A DNA stretch of 64,000 bases from assembly GCF_029893585.1 (NCBI RefSeq), contig NZ_JARXYX010000004.1, forward strand, positions 288,351 through 352,350. The letters run 5' to 3'. The DNA is from Streptomyces sp. LBL (GTDB taxonomy: Bacteria; Actinomycetota; Actinomycetes; Streptomycetales; Streptomycetaceae). This document shows, piece after piece, positions 38,284 through 46,880 of the stretch (its first letter is position 1; every line of letters starts with the position of its first letter). Both the position numbers and the translations under genes were made by a program. The notes under the pieces were generated by a model. It searched no databases. It saw only the letters and a program-made list of their open reading frames with translations, and had not been told where the DNA came from.

Positions 38284-39978
38284 TCAGTCGTCTCCATGCG
38301 TCGGTGCGAACATCCGCAGTACCGCCGGGAGGACGACCACCGCCGGGCCGGGTGCCGCCAGTGCCTTCGTCAGGTCGTCGCGGAACGTCCGCGGAGTCGT
38401 GCGCGTCGCCGGTACGCCGAACGACTCGGCCAGCGCCACGAAGTCCGGCCGGGTCAGCTCAGTGGCCGTGGCCGTGGTCTGGCCGAAGGCGTCCGTCATG
38501 TAGTCGCGCAGGATGCCGTAACCGCCGTCGTCGACGATCAGCCAGGTCACCGACAGGTTGTACTGCTTCGCCGTCGCCAGTTCGGCGAGGGAGTACATCG
38601 CACCGCCGTCTCCGGACACGGCCAGTACCGGCCTGGTCGGGTCGGCGACCGCCGCGCCGAGGGCGGCCGGAAACCCGTAGCCGAGACCTCCGGCACCCTG
38701 CGCCGAATGCATGGTGTTGGGCTGCCTGGCGTCGAACGCGGACCATGCCCAGTAACTGAGAATGGTCATGTCCCAGAAGCTGGGCGCGTCGTCCGGCAGC
38801 GCCTCCCTCACGTCGGCCAACAGCTGCTGTTCCAGGGTCAGTTCCTGAGCCGCGATGTGCTCGCGCACCCGCGAGAGCAGGTCCCGTACTCGCTCCGGCG
38901 CCGTCGGGTCCGTGCGCTCGGTGACCGTCTCCAGCAGCGCCTGCAGCGCGAGGCGCGCGTCCGCGTGGATGCCGAGCGCCGGGTGGTTGGACTCCAGTTT
39001 GCCGAGGTCCGCCTCGATCTGGATGACCCGGCCGCGAGGCTTGAACGTGTGGTAGTTGGAGGAGAGTTCACCCAGTCCCGAGCCGACGACGAGGACGACG
39101 TCCGCGTCCTCCAGGAAGTCGGTGGTGCGGCGGTCCTCCAGCCAGGACTGCAACGACAGCGGATGCTTCCAGGGGAACGCGCCCTTGCCGCCGTAAGTGG
39201 TGACCACGGGTGCCTTCAGCTTCTCGGCGAGTCGGCGCAGTTTGCCCGACGCGTCCGCCCGTACCACTCCCCCGCCCGCGATGATCGCCGGGCGCGCGGC
39301 GCGGGACAGCAAGTCGGCGGCCACCGCCGTCAGTTCGGGGCGCGGGGGCAGGTCGTCGGGGAACGCGTCGCCTCCCGTCACGACCGGGATCAGCGTTTCG
39401 GCCAGCAGTACGTCCTGTGGGATCTCCACCCAGACGGGGCCGTGCGGAACCGTCAGCGCCGATGTCCACGCCGCCGCGATCGCGGACGGGATCTGGGACT
39501 GGGTACGGGCGGTGTGCACCGACTTCACGACGCCCCTGAACGAGGCTGCCTGGTCCGGGAGTTCATGCAGATAGCCGTGGCGGCCACCGCCCAGGCCCGC
39601 CGTCGGGATCTGGCTGCTGATGGCCAGGACAGGGGCCGAGGCCGCCGCCGCCTCCTGCAAGGCCGCGAGCGCCGTCAGCGCCCCGGGCCCCGTCGACAGC
39701 AGCAGCGGGGCCGCCTCGCCGGTGATCCGGCCGTACGCGTCCGCCGCGAATCCGGCGTTGTTCTCCACCCGCAGGCCGATGTAGCGCAGATCCGAGCGGC
39801 GCAGGGCGTCGAACATCCCCAACGCGTGCTGGCCGGGCAGGCCGAAGACCGTCGTCGCGCCGAGTCCGGCCAGCGTCTCCACGACCAGGTCGCCGCCGTT
39901 GCGGCCGGCGGGAGGGTTCAGAGCGGCGGCGGTCTGTGCCTCCGTCGGACGGAGCACCAGGTCGTGGTCGTGGGTCAC
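38284..39978 (-). CDS. Thiamine pyrophosphate-dependent decarboxylase/acetolactate synthase-like enzyme
   Basis: A 564-residue TPP enzyme; GTG 39978 overlaps the ureohydrolase stop by four bases (GTGA). The N-terminal pyrimidine domain has [19 protein letters not shown] with the catalytic-type Glu in [15 protein letters not shown]. The central domain has [20 protein letters not shown]. The C-terminal TPP domain has [12 protein letters not shown] and the [15 protein letters not shown] ... VDDGGYG cofactor motif near residues 451-483, with DD in place of the common NN. Coupling to a ureohydrolase suggests it acts on a 2-oxo acid or related intermediate of arginine/guanidino compound breakdown, which is inference. 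It is not the biosynthetic IlvB, which would sit with ilvN and ilvC. Confidence 0.85.
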   Translation of the reverse strand: MTHDHDLVLRPTEAQTAAALNPPAGRNGGDLVVETLAGLGATTVFGLPGQHALGMFDALRRSDLRYIGLRVENNAGFAADAYGRITGEAAPLLLSTGPGALTALAALQEAAAASAPVLAISSQIPTAGLGGGRHGYLHELPDQAASFRGVVKSVHTARTQSQIPSAIAAAWTSALTVPHGPVWVEIPQDVLLAETLIPVVTGGDAFPDDLPPRPELTAVAADLLSRAARPAIIAGGGVVRADASGKLRRLAEKLKAPVVTTYGGKGAFPWKHPLSLQSWLEDRRTTDFLEDADVVLVVGSGLGELSSNYHTFKPRGRVIQIEADLGKLESNHPALGIHADARLALQALLETVTERTDPTAPERVRDLLSRVREHIAAQELTLEQQLLADVREALPDDAPSFWDMTILSYWAWSAFDARQPNTMHSAQGAGGLGYGFPAALGAAVADPTRPVLAVSGDGGAMYSLAELATAKQYNLSVTWLIVDDGGYGILRDYMTDAFGQTTATATELTRPDFVALAESFGVPATRTTPRTFRDDLTKALAAPGPAVVVLPAVLRMFAPTHGDD

Positions 39979-40946
39979 TTCGAACGTGCCTCTGCAATCT
40001 GACGGGACATGATCGTGGTCAGTTCGTACGCCGTGTGGGAGGCCGCCACCGACGTGATCTCCGCGTGGTCGTACGCGGGGGCCACCTCGACGACGTCCGC
40101 CGACACCAGGGTGCACGATGTCAGACCGCGCAGGATCTCCAGGAGCTCTCGGGAGGTCATGCCGCCCGCTTCGGGCGTGCCGGTGCCGGGCGCGTGCGCC
40201 GGGTCCAGGCAGTCGATGTCGATGGAGATGTAGAGGGGCCGGTCGCCGATGCGCTGCCGGAGCTGGTCGGCGACCTCGTCCGCGCCCCGGCGGTAGATGT
40301 CCGCCGATGTGACGATGCCGAAGCCCATCTTCTCGTCGTCGGTGAGGTCCTGCTTGCCGTACAGCGGGCCGCGCGTACCGACGTGGGAGAGGGCGGAGGT
40401 GTCGAGGATGCCCTCCTCCACCGCCCGCCGGAACGGCGTGCCGTGCGTGTACTCCGCGCCGAAGTACGTGTCCCAGGTGTCGAGGTGGGCGTCGAAGTGG
40501 AGCAGGGCGACCGGGCCGTGCTTCTTCGCGACCGACCGCAGCAGCGGCAGCGCGATGGTGTGGTCGCCGCCCAGGGTCATCAGGCGGGCCCCCGTCCCCA
40601 GCAGCTGGTCCGCCGCCGCCTCGATCGTCTCCACGGCCTCGTTGATGTGGAACGGGTTCACGGCGATGTCGCCGCCGTCCGCGACCTGCGCGAGGGCGAA
40701 GGGGGACACGTGCTGCGCCGGGTTGTAGGGCCGCAGCAGCCGGGACGCCTCGCGGATCGCGTTGCCTCCGAAGCGGGCGCCCGGCCGGTACGAGACGCCC
40801 GAGTCGAACGGCACACCGATCACGGCGACATCGGCGCGGCCGACCTCGTCGAGGCGCGGCAGCCGGGCGAAGGTCGCGGGTCCGGCGAACCGCGGGATGC
40901 GGGACGAGTCGACGGGGCCGCGGGGCGGCGTCTCGTTACTGCTCAT
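39975..40946 (-). CDS. speB: Agmatinase/guanidinobutyrase family ureohydrolase
   Basis: A 323-residue manganese ureohydrolase. The metal motifs are complete: GGDHT near residue 124, DAHLDTWD near 150 and [14 protein letters not shown] near 238, with GTPEAGG after. The family splits guanidino compounds to urea and an amine. Sequence alone cannot separate agmatine from 4-guanidinobutyrate as substrate; in Streptomyces arginine is largely degraded through guanidinobutyrate, so the latter is likely. It is first in a two-gene leftward operon with the TPP enzyme. Confidence 0.9.
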   Translation of the reverse strand: MSSNETPPRGPVDSSRIPRFAGPATFARLPRLDEVGRADVAVIGVPFDSGVSYRPGARFGGNAIREASRLLRPYNPAQHVSPFALAQVADGGDIAVNPFHINEAVETIEAAADQLLGTGARLMTLGGDHTIALPLLRSVAKKHGPVALLHFDAHLDTWDTYFGAEYTHGTPFRRAVEEGILDTSALSHVGTRGPLYGKQDLTDDEKMGFGIVTSADIYRRGADEVADQLRQRIGDRPLYISIDIDCLDPAHAPGTGTPEAGGMTSRELLEILRGLTSCTLVSADVVEVAPAYDHAEITSVAASHTAYELTTIMSRQIAEARSK

Positions 40947-41077
40947 GGGCGATGCCTTCTTCCCTACGCTTCGTCGCGTATCAACCGCTCTGCGCTACTG
41001 GATACGACTGTACTGGGGAGCCGGGACCGCTTCGGACACGAGTTCGGGCCTCGTCGCGAGGACGCGAGGACGCGAAG

Positions 41078-41104
41078 GAGAGGAGGGAGAGGAGGGAGAG
41101 GAGG
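41078..41104. repeat. Three tandem 9-base repeats
   Basis: GAGAGGAGG is repeated exactly at 41078, 41087 and 41096, inside the 274-base divergent gap between speB and the phosphatase gene. This purine-only run follows GAGGACGC repeats at 41057-41074. The gap contains both promoters and no gene. Confidence 0.8.
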
Positions 41105-41220
41105 GACGCGAGGGAGACGACAAGGCCTTCGCGCGGGACGGCCCCCGTGATCGCGTGACCCGCGTCCCAGCGTGCCGGATGCCGAGTGATCCTCTCGGGG
41201 TCTGCCTCACAATGGGAGGC

Positions 41221-42015
41221 ATGCCGATACCCGGGACACCCAGCCGCGCCGAGCTCGTCGACCACCTTGTGAAGACCCGTATCGCGGGCGATGTCGCGAC
41301 CCCGCGTGAGAACAACCTCTCCCACTACCGCCAGCTGGCGAACGGTGTCCGCAACTTCTGGCTCGGCCTGGAACTCGGCGACCGCTGGACCGACGAGCAG
41401 GATGTGCTCGCGGTGATGGCGGAGCGGGTCGGAGTGAACGACGATCCCGAGTTCCGGTACGGCCAGGACACCATCGACCCCGGTCTGACGGTGGCCGCCC
41501 TGGACCGGATGGCGGCGCGGCTGCGCAAGGCCGCCGACGGCCGGCAGCGGATCCTGTTCGCCACCGGTCACCCGGGCGGCCTGCTCGACGTGCACCGCGC
41601 CACGGCCGCCGCGCTGCGGGCCGTCGGCTGCGAGATCGTCGTCATCCCGGACGGGCTGCAGACGGACGAGGGGTACGTCATGCAGTTCGCGGACGTGGCG
41701 GTGCTGGAGCACGGCGCCACGCTGTGGCACACGCACTCCGGCGAGCCGATGAAGGCCATCCTGACCGCCCTGGAGAGCGAGGGCCGCCCGCTGCCCGACC
41801 TGGTCGTCGCCGACCACGGCTGGGCGGGTTACGCCGGCCAGCACGGCGTCGACTCCGTCGGGTACGCCGACTGCAACGACCCGGCGCTCTTCCTCGCCGA
41901 GGCGGAGGGCACCGTCCAGGTGACGGTCCCCCTCGACGACCACGTGGTCAGCCCGCGCCACTACGACCCGATGACGGCCTACCTGCTGGCGGAGGCCGGG
42001 CTGGCCGAGGGCTGA
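41221..42015 (+). CDS. Conserved actinobacterial phosphatase-type protein
   Basis: A 264-residue protein conserved in Streptomyces and usually annotated simply as phosphatase. ATG 41221 gives MPIPGTPSRAELVDHLVKTR; ATG 41212 is an alternative. Notable segments are RQRILFATGHPGGLLDVHRA, VAVLEHGATLWHTHSGEPM, VVADHGWAGYAGQHGVDSVG and VPLDDHVVSPRHY, with clustered His and Asp residues suited to metal binding. I know of no demonstrated substrate. It is a single gene, divergent from speB and convergent with tesB. Confidence 0.75.
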   Translation: MPIPGTPSRAELVDHLVKTRIAGDVATPRENNLSHYRQLANGVRNFWLGLELGDRWTDEQDVLAVMAERVGVNDDPEFRYGQDTIDPGLTVAALDRMAARLRKAADGRQRILFATGHPGGLLDVHRATAAALRAVGCEIVVIPDGLQTDEGYVMQFADVAVLEHGATLWHTHSGEPMKAILTALESEGRPLPDLVVADHGWAGYAGQHGVDSVGYADCNDPALFLAEAEGTVQVTVPLDDHVVSPRHYDPMTAYLLAEAGLAEG

Positions 42016-42037
42016 GGGGCGAGGGGCGAGGGCTCGG

Positions 42038-42095
42038 CGCTGAGGGGCCAGGGCTCAGCCCCCAGCCGTCAGCCGTCAGCCCTCAGCCCTCAGCG
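42038..42095. terminator. Hairpin and 7-base repeats between convergent genes
   Basis: CGCTGAGGG (42038-42046) pairs with CCCTCAGCG (42087-42095), the right arm overlapping the last codons of tesB. Within it CAGCCGT/CAGCCCT repeats four times (42063-42090), giving several alternative pairings. Confidence 0.55.
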
Positions 42096-42992
42096 AGGGA
42101 CCCGGACCACGCCCTCCTGGATCACCGAGACGGCGAGCCGGCCGTCCTGCGTGTAGATACGGGCCTGGCCCAGGCCCCGGCCGCCGTGCGCCGACGGGGA
42201 TTCCTGGTCGTACAGGAGCCACTCGTCGGCGCGGAACGGCCGGTGGAACCACATGGCGTGGTCGAGCGAGGCTCCCACGATGTCACCGACCGCCCATCCG
42301 CCGCGCCCGTGCGCGAGCAGGACCGAGTCGAGCAGGGTCATGTCGGAGACGTACGTGGCGAGGACGACGTGCAGGAGGGGTTCGTCGACAGCGCCGCCGA
42401 GTTTGCCGTTGGTGCGGAACCAGACCTGGGAGTGCGGTTCCCGGGGCTCACCGAACACTCCGTACGGGGGCTCGTCGACGTAGCGCAGGTCGATCGCCTC
42501 GCGGGCCTCCAGGAACTTCTCCACGACCTCGGGGGCGAGATGGCCGTAGCCGCGCAGCCGCTCCTCCGAGGTGGGCAGCGTGACGGGGTCGACGGAGGGC
42601 GGCATCGGGGCCTGGTGCTCGAAGCCCTCCTCGTACCGCTGGAAGGAGGCGGACAGCGCGAAGATCGGCTGTCCGTGCTGGATCGCGAGGACGCGGCGGG
42701 CGGTGAAGGAACGGCCGTCGTTCATCCGCTCGACCGTGTAGACGATCGGCGCTCCGGGGTCGCCGGGGCGCAGGAAGTACGCGTGGAGGGAGTGGGCGAG
42801 GCGGTCCTCGGGGACCGTCCGCCCGGCGGCGACGAGCGCCTGTGCAGCGACCTGTCCGCCGAAGACCCTGGGGATCAAGGCGGACCGGGACTGACCGCGG
42901 AAGATGTTCTCCTCGATCTGCTCCAGGTCGAGCAGATCGAGGAGATCGTCCAGCGCCTGACGTGCCTGACGTGCCTGACGTGCCTTACTCAT
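42090..42992 (-). CDS. tesB: Acyl-CoA thioesterase II
   Basis: A 300-residue double hot-dog thioesterase from ATG 42992. Family landmarks are RVFGGQVAAQALVAAGRTV, HSLHAYFLRPGDPGAPIVYT, VERMNDGRSFTARRVLAIQ and, in the second half, SLDHAMWFHRPFRADEWLLY with the catalytic Asp. It hydrolyses medium or long acyl-CoA to free acid and CoA. The N-terminus carries a triplicated RQA encoded by exact 9-base repeats (GCCTGACGT on the plus strand, about 42953-42985). It is 35 bases downstream of an acyl-CoA dehydrogenase on the same strand and probably co-transcribed. Confidence 0.9.
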   Translation of the reverse strand: MSKARQARQARQALDDLLDLLDLEQIEENIFRGQSRSALIPRVFGGQVAAQALVAAGRTVPEDRLAHSLHAYFLRPGDPGAPIVYTVERMNDGRSFTARRVLAIQHGQPIFALSASFQRYEEGFEHQAPMPPSVDPVTLPTSEERLRGYGHLAPEVVEKFLEAREAIDLRYVDEPPYGVFGEPREPHSQVWFRTNGKLGGAVDEPLLHVVLATYVSDMTLLDSVLLAHGRGGWAVGDIVGASLDHAMWFHRPFRADEWLLYDQESPSAHGGRGLGQARIYTQDGRLAVSVIQEGVVRVPR

Positions 42993-43027
42993 GCGGTTGT
43001 TTCTACGGGCCAGTGGTTTCCGGGACC

Positions 43028-44185
43028 TTACAGACCCATGTCCTTGGCGATGATCGTCTTCATGATCTCGCTGGTGCCGCCGTAGATGCGGTTGACGCGG
43101 TTGTCCGCGTACAGGCGGGCGATCGGGTACTCGTTCATGAAGCCGTAGCCGCCGTGCAGCTGGAGGCAGCGGTCGATCACCCGGTGGGCGACCTCGGTGC
43201 AGAACAGCTTGGCGCTGGCGGCCTCGGCGGGGGTCAGCTCGCCGGCGTCCAGGGCCTCGAGCGCGCGGTCGGCGACGGCCTCGGCGGCGTCCACCTCGGC
43301 CTGGCAGGCGGCCAGCTCGAACTTGGTGTTCTGGAAGTGCGCGACCGGCTTGCCGAAGACGGTGCGCTCCTGGACGTACTCCTTGGCGAACCGGACGGCG
43401 GCCTTGGCCTGCGCGTAGGCGCCGAAGGCGATGCCCCAGCGCTCGGAGGCCAGGTTCGCGCCGAGGTAGTAGAAGCCCTTGTTCTCCTCGCCGAGGAGGT
43501 CCTCGACGGGGACCTTGACGTCGACGAACGCCAGCTCGGCGGTGTCGGACGTCTTCAGGCCGAGCTTGTCGAGCTTGCGGCCGACGGAGTAGCCCTCGGA
43601 CCTGGCGTCCACGGCGAACAGCGAGATGCCGTGGCGGCGGTCCTCGGGGGTCGGGGCCGAGGTGCGGGCGCAGACGATCACGCGGTCGGCGTGCACGCCA
43701 CCGGTGATGAAGGTCTTCGAGCCGTTGAGGACGTAGTGCGTGCCGTCCTCGGAGAGCTTCGCGGTGCTCTTCATACCCGCGAGGTCGGAGCCGGTGCCCG
43801 GCTCGGTCATCGCGAGGGCCCACATCTCCTCGCCGGAGACGAACTTCGGCAGGTAACGCTTCTTCTGCTCGTCGGTGGCGAGCATCTTGATGTACGGCAG
43901 GCCGAGCAGGACGTGCACACCGGAGGCGCCGAACTGGATGCCCGCGCGCGCGGTCTCCTCGGACATCACCGCCTCGAACTTGTACGAGTCGATGCCGGCG
44001 CCGCCGTACTCCTCGTCGACGCGGATGCCGAAGACGCCGAGTTCGGCGAGCTTGTAGTAGAAGTCGCGCGGCGCCTGGCCGGCGGCGAACCACTCGTCGT
44101 AGACCGGGACGACCTCGGCCTCTATGAAGGCCCGGAGGGTCTCTCGGAACGCCTCGTGGTCTTCGTTGAACACCGTACGGCGCAC
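43028..44185 (-). CDS. Acyl-CoA dehydrogenase, long-chain/isovaleryl-type active site
   Basis: A 385-residue flavoprotein from GTG 44185 with an excellent ribosome site (AAGGAGG, seven bases). Family motifs are LAMTEPGTGSDLAGMKSTAK, NGSKTFITGG and QLHGGYGFMNEYPIARLY. The usual YEGTSE base is IYGGTSE here (Gly in place of Glu, near residue 367), while ASERWGI near 247 carries a Glu where long-chain and isovaleryl dehydrogenases have their base. So it should follow the LCAD/IVD type of chemistry. It lies upstream of tesB in a fatty-acid degradation unit and just downstream of a TetR gene. Confidence 0.88.
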   Translation of the reverse strand: MRRTVFNEDHEAFRETLRAFIEAEVVPVYDEWFAAGQAPRDFYYKLAELGVFGIRVDEEYGGAGIDSYKFEAVMSEETARAGIQFGASGVHVLLGLPYIKMLATDEQKKRYLPKFVSGEEMWALAMTEPGTGSDLAGMKSTAKLSEDGTHYVLNGSKTFITGGVHADRVIVCARTSAPTPEDRRHGISLFAVDARSEGYSVGRKLDKLGLKTSDTAELAFVDVKVPVEDLLGEENKGFYYLGANLASERWGIAFGAYAQAKAAVRFAKEYVQERTVFGKPVAHFQNTKFELAACQAEVDAAEAVADRALEALDAGELTPAEAASAKLFCTEVAHRVIDRCLQLHGGYGFMNEYPIARLYADNRVNRIYGGTSEIMKTIIAKDMGL

Positions 44186-44282
44186 CGCCGCACCTCCTTG
44201 CGCCTGAGCCGGCGCCGCAGTCGCGTATGTGGTTGCTCGCCGTCGGGGTTCCTCAAGTGATGGTTGCGGCCCCCACCAACGG

Positions 44283-44297
44283 CTAAGCGCTTGCTCA
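44283..44297. promoter_or_regulatory. TetR-type operator candidate upstream of the acyl-CoA dehydrogenase
   Basis: TGAGCAAGCGCTTAG (minus strand) contains the AGCAAGCGCTT shape of KstR2/FadR-type TetR sites. It lies about 100 bases before the dehydrogenase start. The match is by eye. Confidence 0.45.
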
Positions 44298-44361
44298 CTT
44301 ACCGTACCGGCGAGTAGGAGGAGCGTCCAGGGTGGGGCGGGGGTAACGCTCGTCACTCCCC

Positions 44362-44487
44362 CACCGCCGACGACCACCCCACCGACGGCGCTCATCCCGC
44401 CGACGGTGTTCACCTCACCGCCGACGACCACTCCACCGACGGTGTTCACCTCACCGCCGACGACCACCCCACCGACGCCGCTACCCC
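44362..44487. repeat. 36-base tandem repeats
   Basis: Units beginning CACCGCCGACGACCAC start at 44362, 44416 and 44452. The last two are exactly 36 bases apart, and the first is longer by an 18-base half unit. The array occupies the gap between the dehydrogenase promoter and the 3' end of the TetR gene; its last unit enters the TetR stop region. Confidence 0.85.
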
Positions 44488-45074
44488 GCCGCAGCCGCGA
44501 ACGCCCCCCGCGCCATCCGGTGCAGCAACTCCGCCATGGGCCCGCGCCCCGGCAACGTCCCCGCCCTCCCCAGGTGCGGGGTCGAGTTCAGCAGGCCGAA
44601 GACGGAGTGCACCGCCGAGCGGGCCTCGGGCTCGGCGAGGCCTGGATAGACCTCGCGAAGGACCTCCACCCACAGCTCGACGTACTGCCGCTGGAACTGG
44701 CGCACCAGCTTGCGGTCGCTGTCGCGGAGGCGGTCCAGCTCACGGTCGTGCAACGTGATCAGAGGACGGTCGTCGAGGGCGAAGTCGATATGGCCCTCGA
44801 TGAGGGAGTCGAGGACCGCCTCGGCGGCCGCCCCGTCGGCTTCCCGCAGGCGCTGCTTGGCCCCGGTCAGCAACTGCCCGCTGATCCCCACCAGCAGCTC
44901 GGCGAGCATCGCGTCCTTGCCCGCGAAGTGGCGGTAGAGACCGGGGCCGCTGATCCCGACCGCGGCACCTATCTCGTCCACACCGACACCGTGGAAGCCG
45001 CGTTCGGCGAACAGTCGCGCGGCTTCCTTGAGGATCTGCTCGCGGCGGGTGGGGGCGTCGGTTCTGGTGGCCAT
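44481..45074 (-). CDS. TetR family regulator of the branched-chain acid catabolic genes
   Basis: A 197-residue repressor. The HTH is at about residues 25-47 (VDEIGAAVGISGPGLYRHFA) after RREQILKEAARLFAERGF. The ligand domain is the actinobacterial type beside acyl-CoA carboxylase genes (LITLHDRELDRLRDSDRKL, LLHRMARGAF). It lies between the LCAD-like/tesB unit and the divergent carboxylase operon, so it probably controls both with an acyl-CoA as ligand. Two palindromes lie between its start and the carboxylase gene. Confidence 0.88.
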   Translation of the reverse strand: MATRTDAPTRREQILKEAARLFAERGFHGVGVDEIGAAVGISGPGLYRHFAGKDAMLAELLVGISGQLLTGAKQRLREADGAAAEAVLDSLIEGHIDFALDDRPLITLHDRELDRLRDSDRKLVRQFQRQYVELWVEVLREVYPGLAEPEARSAVHSVFGLLNSTPHLGRAGTLPGRGPMAELLHRMARGAFAAAAG

Positions 45075-45094
45075 GGAAGCAATTCTAGACAGGG

Positions 45095-45134
45095 AGGTTA
45101 GCGGTCGTTAACCTGGAGGGCGTAATTAACGCCC
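45095..45134. promoter_or_regulatory. Twin palindromes in the TetR/carboxylase divergent promoter
   Basis: AGGTTA-GCGGTCGT-TAACCT (45095-45114) and GGGCGT-AATTA-ACGCCC (45118-45134) are adjacent dyads. The first lies 21 bases upstream of the TetR start. They are the best candidates for the TetR binding sites controlling the operon and the regulator itself. Confidence 0.6.
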
Positions 45135-45150
45135 ATTAACCAGTCGACCA

Positions 45151-45236
45151 CCGTTCGACAGCCGGTCGGCAACCGTTCGACAGCCGGTCGATCGCTGGTC
45201 GACAGCCGGTCGATCGCTGGTGCCGATCGCTGGGTG
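45151..45236. repeat. Interleaved direct repeats before the carboxylase gene
   Basis: GTTCGACAGCCGGTCG occurs twice (about 45153 and 45173) and GTCGACAGCCGGTCG once more (about 45198). GATCGCTGG occurs at about 45190, 45212 and 45225. The array spans the leader of the carboxylase operon. Confidence 0.75.
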
Positions 45237-45249
45237 AGGGGACCGAGGA

Positions 45250-46866
45250 ATGCACGAGGCAGCAGAGCTGACCAGCCTGGGAGATCCCGCGTCGGAGGCC
45301 TGGCGGGCCAACGAGGAGGCACACCGCGCGCTCGTCGAGGAGCTGAGCGGCAAGCTCGCCGCGGCCCGGCTCGGCGGGGGCGAGCGGGCCCGCGCCCGGC
45401 ACACCGCGCGCGGGAAGCTGCTGCCGCGCGACCGGGTGGACACGCTCCTCGATCCCGGCTCCCCCTTCCTGGAGCTGGCCCCCCTCGCCGCCGACGGGAT
45501 GTACGAGGGGCAGGCCCCGGCCGCCGGTGTCATCGCCGGGATCGGCCGGGTCAGCGGGCGGGAGTGCGTGATCGTCGCCAATGACGCCACCGTCAAGGGC
45601 GGCACGTACTACCCGATGACGGTGAAGAAGCATCTGCGCGCGCAGGAGGTGGCGCTGGACAACCGCCTGCCCTGCGTCTATCTCGTCGACTCCGGCGGCG
45701 CCTTCCTGCCCCTGCAGGACGAGGTCTTCCCGGACCGGGAGCACTTCGGGCGGATCTTCTACAACCAGGCCCGGATGTCGGGCGCGGGGATCCCGCAGAT
45801 CGCCGCGGTCCTCGGGTCGTGCACCGCCGGCGGCGCGTACGTCCCGGCCATGAGCGACGAGGCCGTCATCGTCCGCAACCAGGGGACCATCTTCCTGGGC
45901 GGGCCGCCCCTGGTGAAGGCCGCCACCGGTGAGGTCGTCACCGCGGAGGAGCTGGGCGGGGGCGAGGTGCACTCCAGGATCTCCGGCGTCACCGACCACC
46001 TCGCGGAGGACGACGCCCACGCGCTGCGCATCGTGCGGAACATCGCCGCCACGCTTCCCGCGCGCGGGCCCCTCCCGTGGGAGGTGCGCCCCGCGGAAGA
46101 GCCCAAGACCGACCCGTACGGGCTGTACGGCGCGGTGCCCGTCGACTCCCGCACCCCCTATGACGTACGCGAGATCATCGCGCGCGTGGTCGACGGTTCC
46201 CGTTTCGCCGAGTTCAAGGCCGAGTTCGGGCAGACCCTGGTCACCGGCTTCGCCCGGATCCAGGGCCACCCGGTCGGGATCGTCGCGAACAACGGCATCC
46301 TGTTCTCCGAGTCCGCCCAGAAGGGCGCCCACTTCATCGAGCTGTGCGACCAGCGCGGGATCCCGCTGGTGTTCCTGCAGAACATCTCCGGGTTCATGGT
46401 CGGCAAGGACTACGAGGCCGGCGGCATCGCCAAGCACGGCGCCAAGATGGTGACCGCGGTGGCGTGCACCCGCGTGCCCAAGCTGACCGTCGTGGTCGGC
46501 GGGTCGTACGGCGCCGGGAACTACTCGATGTGCGGCCGGGCGTACTCCCCCCGCTTCCTGTGGATGTGGCCGGGCGCCAAGATCTCGGTCATGGGCGGCG
46601 AACAGGCCGCCTCCGTCCTCGCGACCGTCAAACGGGACCAGCTGGAGGCCCGCGGGGAGGCGTGGCCCGCCGAGGAGGAAGAGGCGTTCAAGGACCCGAT
46701 CCGCGCGCAGTACGAGCGCCAGGGCAACGCCTATTACGCCACCGCCCGACTCTGGGACGACGGGGTCATCGACCCGCTCGACACCCGGCAGGTACTGGGC
46801 CTGGCCCTGACCGCGTGCGCCAACGCGCCCCTGGGTGACCCCCAGTTCGGCGTCTTCCGGATGTGA
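45250..46866 (+). CDS. Acyl-CoA carboxylase carboxyltransferase (beta) subunit, methylcrotonyl-CoA type
   Basis: A 538-residue carboxyltransferase, first gene of a four-gene operon. [20 protein letters not shown] and [19 protein letters not shown] belong to the N-terminal acyl-CoA half, while [19 protein letters not shown] and [18 protein letters not shown] belong to the C-terminal carboxybiotin half. [15 protein letters not shown] and the final [19 protein letters not shown] are typical of the 3-methylcrotonyl-CoA carboxylase beta group. With the biotin subunit, HMG-CoA lyase and dehydrogenase downstream, it should carboxylate methylcrotonyl-CoA in leucine breakdown. ATG 45250 has GAGGGG and GAGG upstream. 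Confidence 0.92.
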   Translation: MHEAAELTSLGDPASEAWRANEEAHRALVEELSGKLAAARLGGGERARARHTARGKLLPRDRVDTLLDPGSPFLELAPLAADGMYEGQAPAAGVIAGIGRVSGRECVIVANDATVKGGTYYPMTVKKHLRAQEVALDNRLPCVYLVDSGGAFLPLQDEVFPDREHFGRIFYNQARMSGAGIPQIAAVLGSCTAGGAYVPAMSDEAVIVRNQGTIFLGGPPLVKAATGEVVTAEELGGGEVHSRISGVTDHLAEDDAHALRIVRNIAATLPARGPLPWEVRPAEEPKTDPYGLYGAVPVDSRTPYDVREIIARVVDGSRFAEFKAEFGQTLVTGFARIQGHPVGIVANNGILFSESAQKGAHFIELCDQRGIPLVFLQNISGFMVGKDYEAGGIAKHGAKMVTAVACTRVPKLTVVVGGSYGAGNYSMCGRAYSPRFLWMWPGAKISVMGGEQAASVLATVKRDQLEARGEAWPAEEEEAFKDPIRAQYERQGNAYYATARLWDDGVIDPLDTRQVLGLALTACANAPLGDPQFGVFRM

Positions 46867-46880
46867 GGGGCTTTCAGACG

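Noticed and set aside
38296..40002. A 568-codon plus-strand frame opposite the TPP enzyme
   Set aside because: No recognisable protein; the minus frame has all TPP domain motifs.
42993..44093. An in-frame upstream extension of tesB across the dehydrogenase
   Set aside because: The upstream part is Arg-rich shadow of the dehydrogenase frame; the thioesterase clearly begins at ATG 42992.
44362..44487. 36-base repeats as a possible CRISPR array
   Set aside because: Units are contiguous with no unique spacers and no cas genes are present.
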